From the NCBI GenBank assembly GCA_020446285.1, contig JAGREZ010000176.1, positions 5,318 through 12,414 of the forward strand: a stretch of 7,097 nt of DNA. The letters are read 5' to 3'. Position numbers and translations under genes: made by a program. This DNA comes from Geminicoccaceae bacterium. GTDB taxonomy: Bacteria; Pseudomonadota; Alphaproteobacteria; Geminicoccales; Geminicoccaceae. The notes under the pieces are model-generated. The model was not told where the DNA came from, ran no database searches, and saw only the letters and a list, made by a program, of their open reading frames with translations. Shown here piece by piece: positions 1-7,083 of the stretch; within the stretch, counting starts at the first letter, position 1; every line of letters begins with the position of its first letter.

Positions 1-728
1 CTCTCGATCTGCCGCCGCAGGGGCATGAGCATGCCGCCCCAGATCGCCAGCAGGCTGGCCAGAAGCGCGCCGCTCATGATCGAGAAACCGACCATCAGCG
101 CCGATTGCTGTTCACTGATCTTGCGCTGGAGATTCTCGGTGAGCCGGCTCTGGGTGGCCAGCAGCAATGGCATCTTCATCACGATGAAATGGGCGTGGGT
201 ATCGAAGAACCGCCCGGGATCGGCGCTCGAGCGGGAATCCATCAGCTCGAGATAGCCGAGATAGGACTCGAAATGGGCGCGATAGTCGGCAATCAGCGCG
301 AGCAGCTCCCCGTCGCCGCCCGGCAGCAGCGCATTGACCGCCCGGAAACGGTCGATCGCGCGCACATCCTGCGATATCCGCCTGTCGAGGGCATGGAGAC
401 GGGCGAGGCTGAGGGCGTTTTCCCGGCTGACCCGCACGATCAGTTCGCGCGTGAGCGGTTCGGATGCGTGTTCCTCGAAGATATAGTCGAGCCGGCCGGA
501 GATCTGCCGCAATATCGACAGTTCGGCGACCGAATTCTCGGCGATGCCGAGCAGCCTGCCCTGCAGGGCCAGTCCCAGAACGACCGTCAGCGCGCCGATG
601 CCGAGCAGCAGGAACACGCATCCATAGGCGAGATAGTTGCGCCGCCAGATCGCCTCGTTCTCGTCGACGAGGCCGGCCGTGGCCAGCGGCAGCGAGCGCG
701 GTGGACCGGTGGGAAGCCGGCCGTTCAC
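1..728 (-). CDS. Membrane-bound sensory protein, N-terminal part (runs off left edge)
   Basis: The minus strand is open from the left edge to about 728, giving 242 codons. The protein has a short charged cytoplasmic N-terminus, a first membrane helix at about residues 31-56 (NYLAYGCVFLLLGIGALTVV), and a roughly 150-residue, mostly helical and charged extracytoplasmic segment. A second helix follows at about 209-235 (ALMVGFSIMSGALLASLLAI), ending in a MPLRRQIE juncture like the entry into a HAMP or signalling linker. This is the layout of a histidine kinase, chemotaxis receptor or diguanylate cyclase sensor. The output domain lies outside the window, so the class cannot be decided. I chose GTG 728 because GGAG sits 8 nt upstream; an in-frame ATG at 761 would add 11 residues but has no clear ribosome binding site. 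The protein-like membrane pattern occurs only in this frame; the other long ORFs here are Arg/Ala/Pro-rich shadows. Confidence 0.8.
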   Translation of the reverse strand, partial: MNGRLPTGPPRSLPLATAGLVDENEAIWRRNYLAYGCVFLLLGIGALTVVLGLALQGRLLGIAENSVAELSILRQISGRLDYIFEEHASEPLTRELIVRVSRENALSLARLHALDRRISQDVRAIDRFRAVNALLPGGDGELLALIADYRAHFESYLGYLELMDSRSSADPGRFFDTHAHFIVMKMPLLLATQSRLTENLQRKISEQQSALMVGFSIMSGALLASLLAIWGGMLMPLRRQIE

Positions 729-1207
729 GGGTGCTGCTCCGCATGACGTGCCGCCCGGCATGTGCCGGTCACGCCGTCCGGGTACCGCCGCTGGCCACGC
801 CCGGATGCAGGGAATGTCTGGCCGGCTGGTGACGGTGTGTCGACTGCGCTTCGCACGACCGGCGCTCCTCGTTCCGGTCCGCCCGGCCCGACAGGACCGG
901 AAACGGATGTATTTTAGTGCAGTGAGCGAATTTCTACATAAGAAAAATATATCGCTCCAAACAAATCACAATCGAAATCGTCGCAAATATTTATTCATCG
1001 AAATACATGTAAAAAAATTCATTTCCATACATGCTTTTTCACCACCGCTTTCACGGCAATTCAATCGTCAAATCTTCCCGAACCCGCCCTCGAGCCACTG
1101 CCGAACGCTGGATGGACCCTTGCCCGGTTCCGGGAAATCAAATGATTCCCCGCCGCGGGAAACCGGAAAATATAGAACAACCCCATGCAGAATGCATGAG
1201 CGAGGCG
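729..1207. other. Intergenic region with AT-rich island
   Basis: No convincing gene lies here. The stretch separates the stop of the Wzy_C-like gene from the start of the sensor, both on the minus strand, so it should carry the sensor promoter and any terminator of the upstream gene. Positions about 909-1060 are strikingly AT-rich against the surrounding GC-rich sequence. This island contains short direct repeats: ATCGAAAT at 971-978 and 997-1004, and ATACATG at 1003-1009 and 1027-1033, spaced 26 and 24 bp. Such islands often hold promoters and sites for xenogeneic-silencer or nucleoid proteins; that role is inferred. I could not pick a confident -35/-10 pair on the minus strand. Confidence 0.5.
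1123..1166. repeat. Nested inverted repeats downstream of the Wzy_C-like gene
   Basis: Several short inverted repeats are nested here: CCGGTT (1124-1129) with AACCGG (1161-1166); CCCGG-TT-CCGGG (1123-1134); AATCA-AA-TGATT (1136-1147); and TTCCC (1146-1150) with GGGAA (1157-1161). They lie about 40-85 bp past the stop of the minus-strand Wzy_C-like gene, so an RNA end or processing structure is possible. There is no T-tract on the minus strand, so a classical intrinsic terminator is not supported. Confidence 0.3.
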
Positions 1208-2545
1208 TCATGCGACCGCCTGCCGCCTCTCGACAGAGACACGACGGACCTGTGTCCGGAAACGCGCCTGGGGCGGGGGCCGCAGACAAAGGAGTCCCAT
1301 GCAGGCCAGGAGCGGATGCTGGAACGGCAGATCCTTGCCGAACATGGTGCCGATCAGGCGACCGGTGAACATCATCAGCACGCAGAGCAGCAGGGGATCT
1401 TCGCGCAGACGGGTCAGGGTCGCATGACGCAGCCCGGTGAATGCGAAGATCGCGAAGATGACGGTGCCGACCAGACCGTATTGCGAGAGCAGTTCGAGAA
1501 AGAGATTGTGCGGAATGGTACCGCCGATCTCGCGACCGGAGAAATAGATGGTGAAACTGTTCACCCCGCCGCCGAGGATCGGATTCTCGAGCCATTGCGC
1601 CACGGCCGCCTGGAAATAGGCGAAGCGGTTGGCAGAGAGAACCAGATCGGGATTGTCGACCTGATTGAAAAGCTTGATGAAACGCCCGAAGGTTCCAAGC
1701 TGCTCGCCGCTGATCAGGACATGAACGCTGTAGGCAATGAGAATGACAATGAAAAGGATCAGGGCAAACAGCCATTGCGGCAGGCCGAAATAACGCTCGC
1801 GAATGACCGCGCGGCTGATCAGAAGTGGCAGGAAGCAGGCCCCCGCAAGCGAGAGAAGAGCGCCACGGCTGGTCGCGATCATCAGGAAATAGGCCATGAT
1901 CAGGAAGATTCCGCCGACAATGACCTGTTTTGGTGTGCCGAATTTCGAATAGATGGCAATCGCGAAGGCGATGACCGCACCGCCTGCCGCGGCGTGACCC
2001 CAGAGAAGATAGGTGCGCTGAACGAATCCTTCATAGAACCGGAAGGTGCCGTACTGGATGTAGATGATCGACCCGTAGACCGAGAGCACCAGCGATGCGA
2101 TGAGGATCGCCACAAGAAAACGTACCGTCCGCTCCCGGCTCGGTGCGATCACGCAGGCACCGCTGACCACCGACAACACGCCGAAGGTCACGAGATAGGT
2201 GATCGACTCCTTCGCCAGAACCTGTGACGGCGTCCAGGAATAGGTGACGACGACCCAGCCCACGAACACGAAGAATGCCACGGTGGTATGCAGCCCCGGA
2301 ATATAGAGCCCGTCACGCAGGATGATCCAGATCGCCAAAGGTATGCACAGGGCGGCGAAGATGACCGTTTCGTCGGCGGGGAGTGGTGGCAGCAGCTGTT
2401 TGTAGGCGTTCGAATAGAGAAAGCATGTGAACAGGGTCTCGAAGGAAAAGAGATGCGAGACCAGCCAGACGATCATGTCCGGCAATGACCGGGAGCCGGG
2501 ACGGTGTGTCGTGCGCGAGGGGAATGCGGGTCTGCTGCTGATCAC
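1208..2545 (-). CDS. O-antigen ligase / polysaccharide polymerase-like membrane protein (Wzy_C family)
   Basis: This 445-residue inner-membrane protein has about ten or more hydrophobic helices across residues 24-420. It carries the Wzy_C hallmarks: TSRGALLSLAG at 225-235; RFAYFQAAVAQWLENPILGGG at about 307-327 in the periplasmic loop; and PHNLFLELLSQYGLVG at 345-360, with the family's conserved His-Asn. Members join lipid-linked glycans to an acceptor (WaaL, PglL types) or polymerise repeat units (Wzy); sequence alone does not separate these, so no symbol is given. The start used is GTG 2545, with AGGA about 10 nt upstream; an ATG at 2476 (MIVWLVSHLF), just before the first helix, is a credible alternative. 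The C-terminus ends in a basic Arg-rich cytoplasmic tail. Divergent from it is a pair of polyprenol-type glycosyltransferases, consistent with a shared surface-glycan role (inferred). Confidence 0.85.
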   Translation of the reverse strand: MISSRPAFPSRTTHRPGSRSLPDMIVWLVSHLFSFETLFTCFLYSNAYKQLLPPLPADETVIFAALCIPLAIWIILRDGLYIPGLHTTVAFFVFVGWVVVTYSWTPSQVLAKESITYLVTFGVLSVVSGACVIAPSRERTVRFLVAILIASLVLSVYGSIIYIQYGTFRFYEGFVQRTYLLWGHAAAGGAVIAFAIAIYSKFGTPKQVIVGGIFLIMAYFLMIATSRGALLSLAGACFLPLLISRAVIRERYFGLPQWLFALILFIVILIAYSVHVLISGEQLGTFGRFIKLFNQVDNPDLVLSANRFAYFQAAVAQWLENPILGGGVNSFTIYFSGREIGGTIPHNLFLELLSQYGLVGTVIFAIFAFTGLRHATLTRLREDPLLLCVLMMFTGRLIGTMFGKDLPFQHPLLACMGLLCLRPPPQARFRTQVRRVSVERRQAVA

Positions 2546-2932
2546 CGGTCTTCATCCTGACTCTTGCGGCGGCATCCGTCCGCCGGCACCGGACACGCGT
2601 GCCCCTTGATCGCCGCACCACATGCGGGAGGACAGGCCCCCTCGTCCGCGGATCATATCCGCCTATGGACGAACGGCAACCACCCCGAGCGGACGGATGC
2701 CGTTCGGTATGGCACAAAACGGCGGGCCCCGCATCACTGTGACCGCGAAAGCATGGGTTCATACCCGATAGAGCCTTCGGCACGGTTCGTCTTGCCCCCG
2801 AGCGCGAGGTGTTGGTATCGAGAGCCCGCCTCGACATCGACCGAAGGAATTCCGGGGCTGAAGGGATTCCGGACGGGACGGGGCTATATAAAGGAAACGT
2901 CATCAGCACGCTGTTAGGGCCTTCGACCTCTC
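2546..2932. other. Divergent intergenic region between Wzy_C-like gene and glycosyltransferase pair
   Basis: About 390 bp lie between two divergent starts, so promoters for both directions are expected here. Visible elements are a perfect inverted repeat at 2648-2662, an imperfect one at 2685-2707 (CCGAGCGG with CCGTTCGG), and a TATATA hexamer at 2885-2890 that could be a -10 box for the rightward operon, although no good -35 lies at the correct distance. The plus-strand ORF that spans this region (to 2917) has shadow-like composition and no recognisable motif, and I do not call it. Confidence 0.45.
2648..2662. promoter_or_regulatory. Perfect inverted repeat, possible operator
   Basis: GCGGAT-CAT-ATCCGC is a 6-bp perfect palindrome with a 3-nt centre. 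It lies about 100 bp upstream of the leftward gene start and about 270 bp upstream of the rightward one. A dimeric regulator site is possible, but there is no second copy nearby and chance occurrence cannot be excluded. Confidence 0.25.
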
Positions 2933-3927
<995 letters not shown>

Positions 3928-3931
<4 letters not shown>

Positions 3932-4845
3932 GCGCGCGGCAACGCCTGTCCCTCGTCATCCCCGTCCTCGACGATCGCAAGGACATCGCCTCGACGCACA
4001 GACTCTATGTCGAGAGCCTCGAGCCGGCCGGAGTGGATCTCGAGCCGATCTATGTGATCGACGGTGACAAGCCGCGGGCGATGGACGAGCTGCGCAGGCT
4101 GCGCGACAGTGCCCATGCGCCGGTCATCCTCCATCTGCCCCAGGCCGATGGCGAGGCGACGGCCCTTTCCGTCGGTTTCCGTCATGCCACGGGCGATCTC
4201 GTCATGACCCTGCCCGACCATCCGCAGGTGGTGGGCGAGGAACTGCGCACATTGCTCGCGGCCCTCGATGATGCCGACATGGTGATCGCCAACCGCCAGG
4301 CGCCGGAGCGCCCCGAGGATCGCAAGTTCGAGCAGACCGTGCGCTTCCTGCTCGGCAGCCACTTCAAGGATCTGCGCTCGGGTGTCAGGGTCATGCGCAA
4401 GGCGGTCACCGAGGAGATCGTGCTCTATGGCGACCAGCACAATTTCCTGCCGCTGGTGGCCGAGACCCATGGTTTCCGCGTGAAGGAACTGCCGCTCAGG
4501 GCGCTCGCCAGCCAGCGCCGGCCGATCGGCATCGGCGGCAAGCCGTCGCTGCTGCTCGACGTGCTCGCCGCCTTCTTCCTCATCCGCTTCGTCCGCCGGC
4601 CCTTCCGCTTCTTCGGCGGCATCGGCCTCGGCGTGCTCGCCGTCGGTGGCGTCATCACCGCATACCTGGTGTTCGCCCGGCTGTTCCTCGGCATCGGCCT
4701 GCTCGACCGCCCCGCACTGGTGCTCTCCACACTGATGGTGGTGCTCGGCATCCAGATCATCTCGGTGGGCCTGATCGGCGAGATCATCACCTTCGCCTAT
4801 ACCCGCGACCACAAGGATTACCGGGTCGCGCGGGTGATCGACTGA
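3928..4845 (+). CDS. Degenerate GT2-like glycosyltransferase with two C-terminal membrane helices
   Basis: This 305-residue protein is built like its upstream neighbour: a GT-A start (LSLVIPVLDDRKD, 7-19), a parallel central part (TGDLVMTLPDHPQV, 88-101), a DLRSGVRVMRK segment (148-158) in place of the neighbour's KDNGCSLKAYR, an SQRRPIGIGGKPSLLLDVL loop (195-213), and membrane helices at about 229-255 and 263-290. The key signatures are changed: VDDGS is replaced by VIDGD (43-47), and the DxD position reads L-P-D-H (95-98) instead of M-D-G-D. It may therefore be inactive or use altered chemistry, perhaps acting as a partner of the first enzyme. ATG 3928 is preferred over upstream in-frame starts because AAGGA (3917-3921) lies 6 nt before it and it forms the ATGA overlap. 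The longer reading frame upstream is out of frame with the first enzyme and is a shadow. Confidence 0.85.
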
Positions 4846-4878
4846 GCCGTGCCGGCCTGATGGCCTGTCGACAGAATG

Positions 4879-4908
4879 TTGCCCCCCCGTGATGCGGAAA
4901 AGGGGCAA
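4879..4908 (+). terminator. Hairpin after the glycosyltransferase operon, possible terminator
   Basis: TTGCCCC (4879-4885) pairs with GGGGCAA (4902-4908), with a small inner CCG/CGG pairing (4887-4889 with 4895-4897). It sits about 34 bp after the second glycosyltransferase stop, where an operon end is expected. No T-run follows on the plus strand, so this is a weak terminator candidate. Confidence 0.35.
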
Positions 4909-4956
4909 ATCATGGACATGATTTCAACGGACCTTCGCTCATTCCCGATGCAGGCA

Positions 4957-5203
4957 TAAGCGGATTCGCTTACAAAACAGGAATCCAACTTACAAATATT
5001 CGCGCGATCTTGTGCAAGATGCATGATTCGCGTTCATGACCCAGTTTTTTCACTTCCATTTGAATGGAAAAATGGATCGATCCGGTCTTCAAGTACAAAT
5101 CTTTTGACAAAGCTGTAAAAGTAAAAGGTTTCATCTGTCGAATTTGACCAGTTAACGATTTTCCAGCCATTTATGATAACTCGCACATTTCATCAAATGA
5201 AAT
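4957..5203. promoter_or_regulatory. AT-rich intergenic region with a cluster of palindromes
   Basis: The 4846-5294 gap has no convincing gene but holds a dense set of perfect short inverted repeats: TAAGCG-gatt-CGCTTA (4957-4972), ATCTTG-tg-CAAGAT (5007-5020), TTCCATT-tg-AATGGAA (5054-5069), GGATCGATCC (5074-5083) and ATTTCAT-caa-ATGAAAT (5187-5203). The third and fifth share TTYCAT/ATGRAA half-sites. A TTGACA hexamer at 5104-5109 could be a -35 box, but no good -10 follows. The cluster precedes the 89-residue orphan gene, so multi-site control of that gene is plausible (inferred). Minus-strand ORFs at 4818-5024 and 4970-5170 have no recognisable motif and are not called. Confidence 0.4.
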
Positions 5204-5284
5204 TATGTTACATGATTCTCCATGGCAGGCGGTCGACCGTACCGACAACGAACCTGCCGGCATCGCCCCTGTACGCATCAGTCT

Positions 5285-5289
5285 GGAGG
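5285..5289 (+). promoter_or_regulatory. Strong ribosome binding site GGAGG
   Basis: A perfect GGAGG lies 5 nt before ATG 5295. It decides the start of the orphan gene against the longer in-frame ORF beginning at 5205, which has no such site. Confidence 0.75.
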
Positions 5290-5294
5290 TTTCC

Positions 5295-5564
5295 ATGTTC
5301 AACATCGACAGCAGACTGCAGGACGCCGGCCGCAGCGGCGGCGTTTGCGCCTATCGCCCGGGCATGTTCCAGAAACGCAGCGACGAGCTGCGGTCCATGG
5401 CGATCCATCTGCGCAACTTTCCGACCAATTCCGGCGAACTGGAGATCTGGATGCACAACTGGGCAAGGGTGCTCGAACGCGTGGCCCTCGAAATGGAATG
5501 CATCGACCCCTGCCCCGAGGACGACAACACCTACAGACACTCCTTCGGCAGCCTGGTCGATTAG
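5295..5564 (+). CDS. Small orphan protein, 89 residues, unknown function
   Basis: I do not recognise a family. The protein is acidic to neutral and probably largely helical: MFQKRSDELRSMAIHLRNF (24-42) and ELEIWMHNWARVLERVALEM (48-67) look like two amphipathic helices linked by a PTNSG turn, followed by a polar acidic tail (PEDDNTYRH). There is no signal peptide or membrane segment, and the three Cys do not form a metal-binding pattern. Translation is well supported by GGAGG 5 nt upstream. It appears to be a single-gene unit: the long palindrome-rich region lies before it, and its TAG stop falls inside the first stem of the hairpin repeat that follows. It is not obviously linked to the kinase-Thg1 operon about 280 bp downstream. 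Confidence 0.7.
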   Translation: MFNIDSRLQDAGRSGGVCAYRPGMFQKRSDELRSMAIHLRNFPTNSGELEIWMHNWARVLERVALEMECIDPCPEDDNTYRHSFGSLVD

Positions 5565-5665
5565 AGCGGATCCCGATCACATGCGATCGGTCTGCCGCTC
5601 TATCTCGTTGTTTCGCCGCGTTTCCTGATCGTTCAGGTGGTTCCGCCTGAACGGGAAATGCTCCA
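5563..5665. repeat. Two-hairpin intergenic repeat element (AGAGC...GCTCT type), likely also ends transcription
   Basis: Hairpin one: AGAGCGG (5563-5569) pairs with CCGCTCT (5595-5601), and inside it CCGATC (5573-5578) pairs with GATCGG (5585-5590). Hairpin two: GTTCAGGTG (5631-5639) pairs with CGCCTGAAC (5644-5652) around a 4-nt loop, one pair being a G-T wobble, with outer TTTCC (5621-5625) and GGAAA (5654-5658). The linker CTATCTCGTTGTTT and the AAATGCTCCAG end resemble, from memory, a dispersed intergenic repeat of many Alphaproteobacteria that begins AGAGC, has a CTATCT-GTTTTG linker and ends AAAATGCTCTAG. Family membership is a recollection, not a search. The first stem begins within the stop codon of the 89-residue gene. 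Confidence 0.6.
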
Positions 5666-5766
5666 GGCTTTTTCCTTCATCGAAACGCAGTCGGTTCAAC
5701 GCACCCATGAACGCAAGGGCGAATACCCTGCTGCTCCGGCAACGGGTTGTTCATTGAATTCCGGAA

Positions 5767-5787
5767 CGGGATCCTGACATGATCCCG
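5767..5787. promoter_or_regulatory. Inverted repeat upstream of the kinase-Thg1 operon, possible operator
   Basis: CGGGATC-ctgacat-GATCCCG is a perfect 7-bp inverted repeat with a 7-nt centre, ending 58 bp before the kinase start, with the small palindrome TTCCGGAA (5759-5766) adjacent. It lies in the only upstream gap of the operon (5666-5845), which otherwise shows no gene and no clear promoter hexamers. It could be an operator or a leader hairpin. Confidence 0.35.
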
Positions 5788-5845
5788 ATACTCGCATCAG
5801 GACCATCAATGACGATGGCCGATCGTCTGGATACCGGCCGGAACC

Positions 5846-6298
5846 ATGCAACTCGTCATCCTCATCGGGGTTCAGGCCACCGGAAAATCGTCGTTCTGCC
5901 GACGACAGTTCCAGGATACCCATATCCGTCTGAACCTCGACATGCTGCGCACACGTCATCGCGAAACGATTCTCCTCGATGCGTGTCTGGCCGCCAGACA
6001 GCCTGTCGTCATGGACAACACGAACCCGACCCGGATGGATCGCGCCCGATATATCGAGCCGGCCCGCAAGGCGGGATTCTCGATCACCGGATACTTCTTC
6101 GAATCACGGCTTGCGGACGCCATCCGTCGCAATTCCGGACGGGCGGGCGCCAGGCGGATTCCGGAACGCGGAATCCGGGGCACAAGCGGGCGTCTGGAAC
6201 TTCCGGACCGGTCCGAGGGCTTTGACAAGCTGTATTTCGTCCGCTTGATCGAGGACAGTGAGGATTTTGAGGTGCAGGACTGGCTCGATGAAATTTGA
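5846..6298 (+). CDS. P-loop polynucleotide kinase-like protein (AAA_33 / Pnkp kinase type)
   Basis: This 150-residue protein is a stand-alone P-loop kinase domain. Walker A is GVQATGKS (8-15). LNLDMLR (29-35) supplies Asp32 and Arg35 in the D-x-x-R spacing used by T4 polynucleotide kinase (Asp35, Arg38) to hold the 5'-OH acceptor. MDNTNPTRMDRARYI (56-70) is the family's DNTN segment. RRNSGRAGARRIPERGI (94-110) supplies the Arg-rich lid, and the C-terminal SEGFDKLYFV (123-132) is also typical. The predicted reaction is ATP-dependent phosphorylation of a nucleic-acid 5' end, in the cytoplasm; zeta-toxin-like kinases share this fold, so another substrate is possible. ATG 5846 is the first start after an in-frame TGA; its ribosome binding site is weak. 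The gene overlaps the Thg1-like gene by 11 nt, arguing for co-translation and a joint role in RNA end repair (inferred). Confidence 0.85.
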   Translation: MQLVILIGVQATGKSSFCRRQFQDTHIRLNLDMLRTRHRETILLDACLAARQPVVMDNTNPTRMDRARYIEPARKAGFSITGYFFESRLADAIRRNSGRAGARRIPERGIRGTSGRLELPDRSEGFDKLYFVRLIEDSEDFEVQDWLDEI

Positions 6299-7055
6299 CG
6301 AACTCGACAGAAAGATGCGCGTGTTCGAGACGTCGCACGATCACTGCGTTCTTCCAGGCCTGCATATCGTCGCCCGACTCGACGGCCGCTCCTTCACCCG
6401 GCTGACCAGGGAGGTCTGCCGGTTCGAGGCGCCCTTCGACGTCAGGTTTCGCGATCTGATGGTCGAAACCACCCGACATCTGATGGAAACCGGATTCCGC
6501 ATCCGTTACGGATATACGCAGAGCGATGAAATCTCGCTGCTCTTTCACCGTGACGAAGACTCATTCGGACGCAAGAGCAGAAAGATCAACTCGGTGCTGG
6601 CGGGAGAGGCGAGCGCGAAATTTTCCCTTCTCCTCGGCAGGGTGGCCTGTTTCGATTGCCGGGTCTGCGAGCTGCCGACCCCTGAGCTGGTGGTCGACTA
6701 TTTCCGCTGGCGCAACGAGGATGCGCACAGGAACGCCCTCAACGCCCATTGCTACTGGGCATTGCGCCACGATGGAGCCGGTGCGGGCGCAGCGGCGGCG
6801 AAACTGGCAGGGCTGTCGGTCGCCGACAAGAACGAGCTTCTGTTCCGGCACGGAACCAATTTCAACACTGTCCCCGAGTGGCAGCGTCGGGGCATCGGCG
6901 TCTGCTGGCGGGAAGTCACCATGCCCGGCCGCGATCCGAGAACCGGCCGGGACACGACCACCCTGCGCCGGGAGCTGCATCCCGACTTCGAACTGCCGAT
7001 GAAGGACGAATACAGCGCCTTCATCGCCCGCATCCTCGAAACCGGGGCTGCATGA
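6288..7055 (+). CDS. Thg1-family 3'-5' RNA polymerase (tRNA-His guanylyltransferase-like)
   Basis: At 255 residues this matches family length. It carries the full signature: VARLDGRSFTRL (28-39) with catalytic Asp32; the second carboxylate pair in YGYTQSDEISLLF (74-86; Asp80, Glu81); the KSRKINSVLAGEASAKFS segment (96-113); FDCRVCELP (122-130); the YFRWRNEDAHRNALNAHCYW stretch (138-157); and ELLFRHGTNFNTVPEWQRRG (183-202). Thg1 adds G-1 to tRNA-His, while bacterial and archaeal Thg1-like proteins mainly rebuild truncated tRNA 5' ends by templated 3'-5' addition. Catalytic residues are intact, so activity is expected. ATG 6288 is chosen over 6258 because it matches the family N-terminus (MKFDELDRKMRVFE) and has AGGA (6276-6279) 8 nt upstream. 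It overlaps the kinase gene by 11 nt. Whether it acts on tRNA-His or on damaged RNA cannot be told. Confidence 0.93.
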   Translation: MKFDELDRKMRVFETSHDHCVLPGLHIVARLDGRSFTRLTREVCRFEAPFDVRFRDLMVETTRHLMETGFRIRYGYTQSDEISLLFHRDEDSFGRKSRKINSVLAGEASAKFSLLLGRVACFDCRVCELPTPELVVDYFRWRNEDAHRNALNAHCYWALRHDGAGAGAAAAKLAGLSVADKNELLFRHGTNFNTVPEWQRRGIGVCWREVTMPGRDPRTGRDTTTLRRELHPDFELPMKDEYSAFIARILETGAA

Positions 7056-7057
7056 CC

Positions 7058-7083
7058 GGATCGCGCCTTAGATCCTTGTTTTT
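7058..7083 (+). terminator. Possible intrinsic terminator of the kinase-Thg1 operon
   Basis: GGATC (7058-7062) pairs with GATCC (7071-7075) around an 8-nt loop and is followed at once by TTGTTTTT (7076-7083). The position just after the Thg1 stop is right, but the stem is only 5 bp, so strength is doubtful. Confidence 0.45.

Noticed and set aside
112..744. Minus-strand ORF of 210 codons at the left end
   Set aside because: It is Arg/Ala/Pro-rich with no hydrophobic segments. The neighbouring minus frame, open to the window edge, has two membrane helices and is the real gene.
1031..2227. Plus-strand ORF of 398 codons opposite the Wzy_C-like gene
   Set aside because: It is hydrophilic and Asp/Glu/Arg-rich without motifs, while the opposite strand encodes a clear multi-spanning membrane protein.
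4970..5170. Minus-strand ORF of 66 codons in the AT-rich gap
   Set aside because: It has no ribosome binding site that I can support and no recognisable motif, and it overlaps the palindrome cluster.
5205..5294. N-terminal extension of the 89-residue protein
   Set aside because: The GGAGG at 5285-5289 places the start at ATG 5295; the extension lacks a ribosome binding site.
4846..5294. CRISPR array or tRNA gene in the long intergenic region
   Set aside because: The palindromes are all different with irregular spacing, so they are not CRISPR repeats, and no cloverleaf or T-loop signature is visible.
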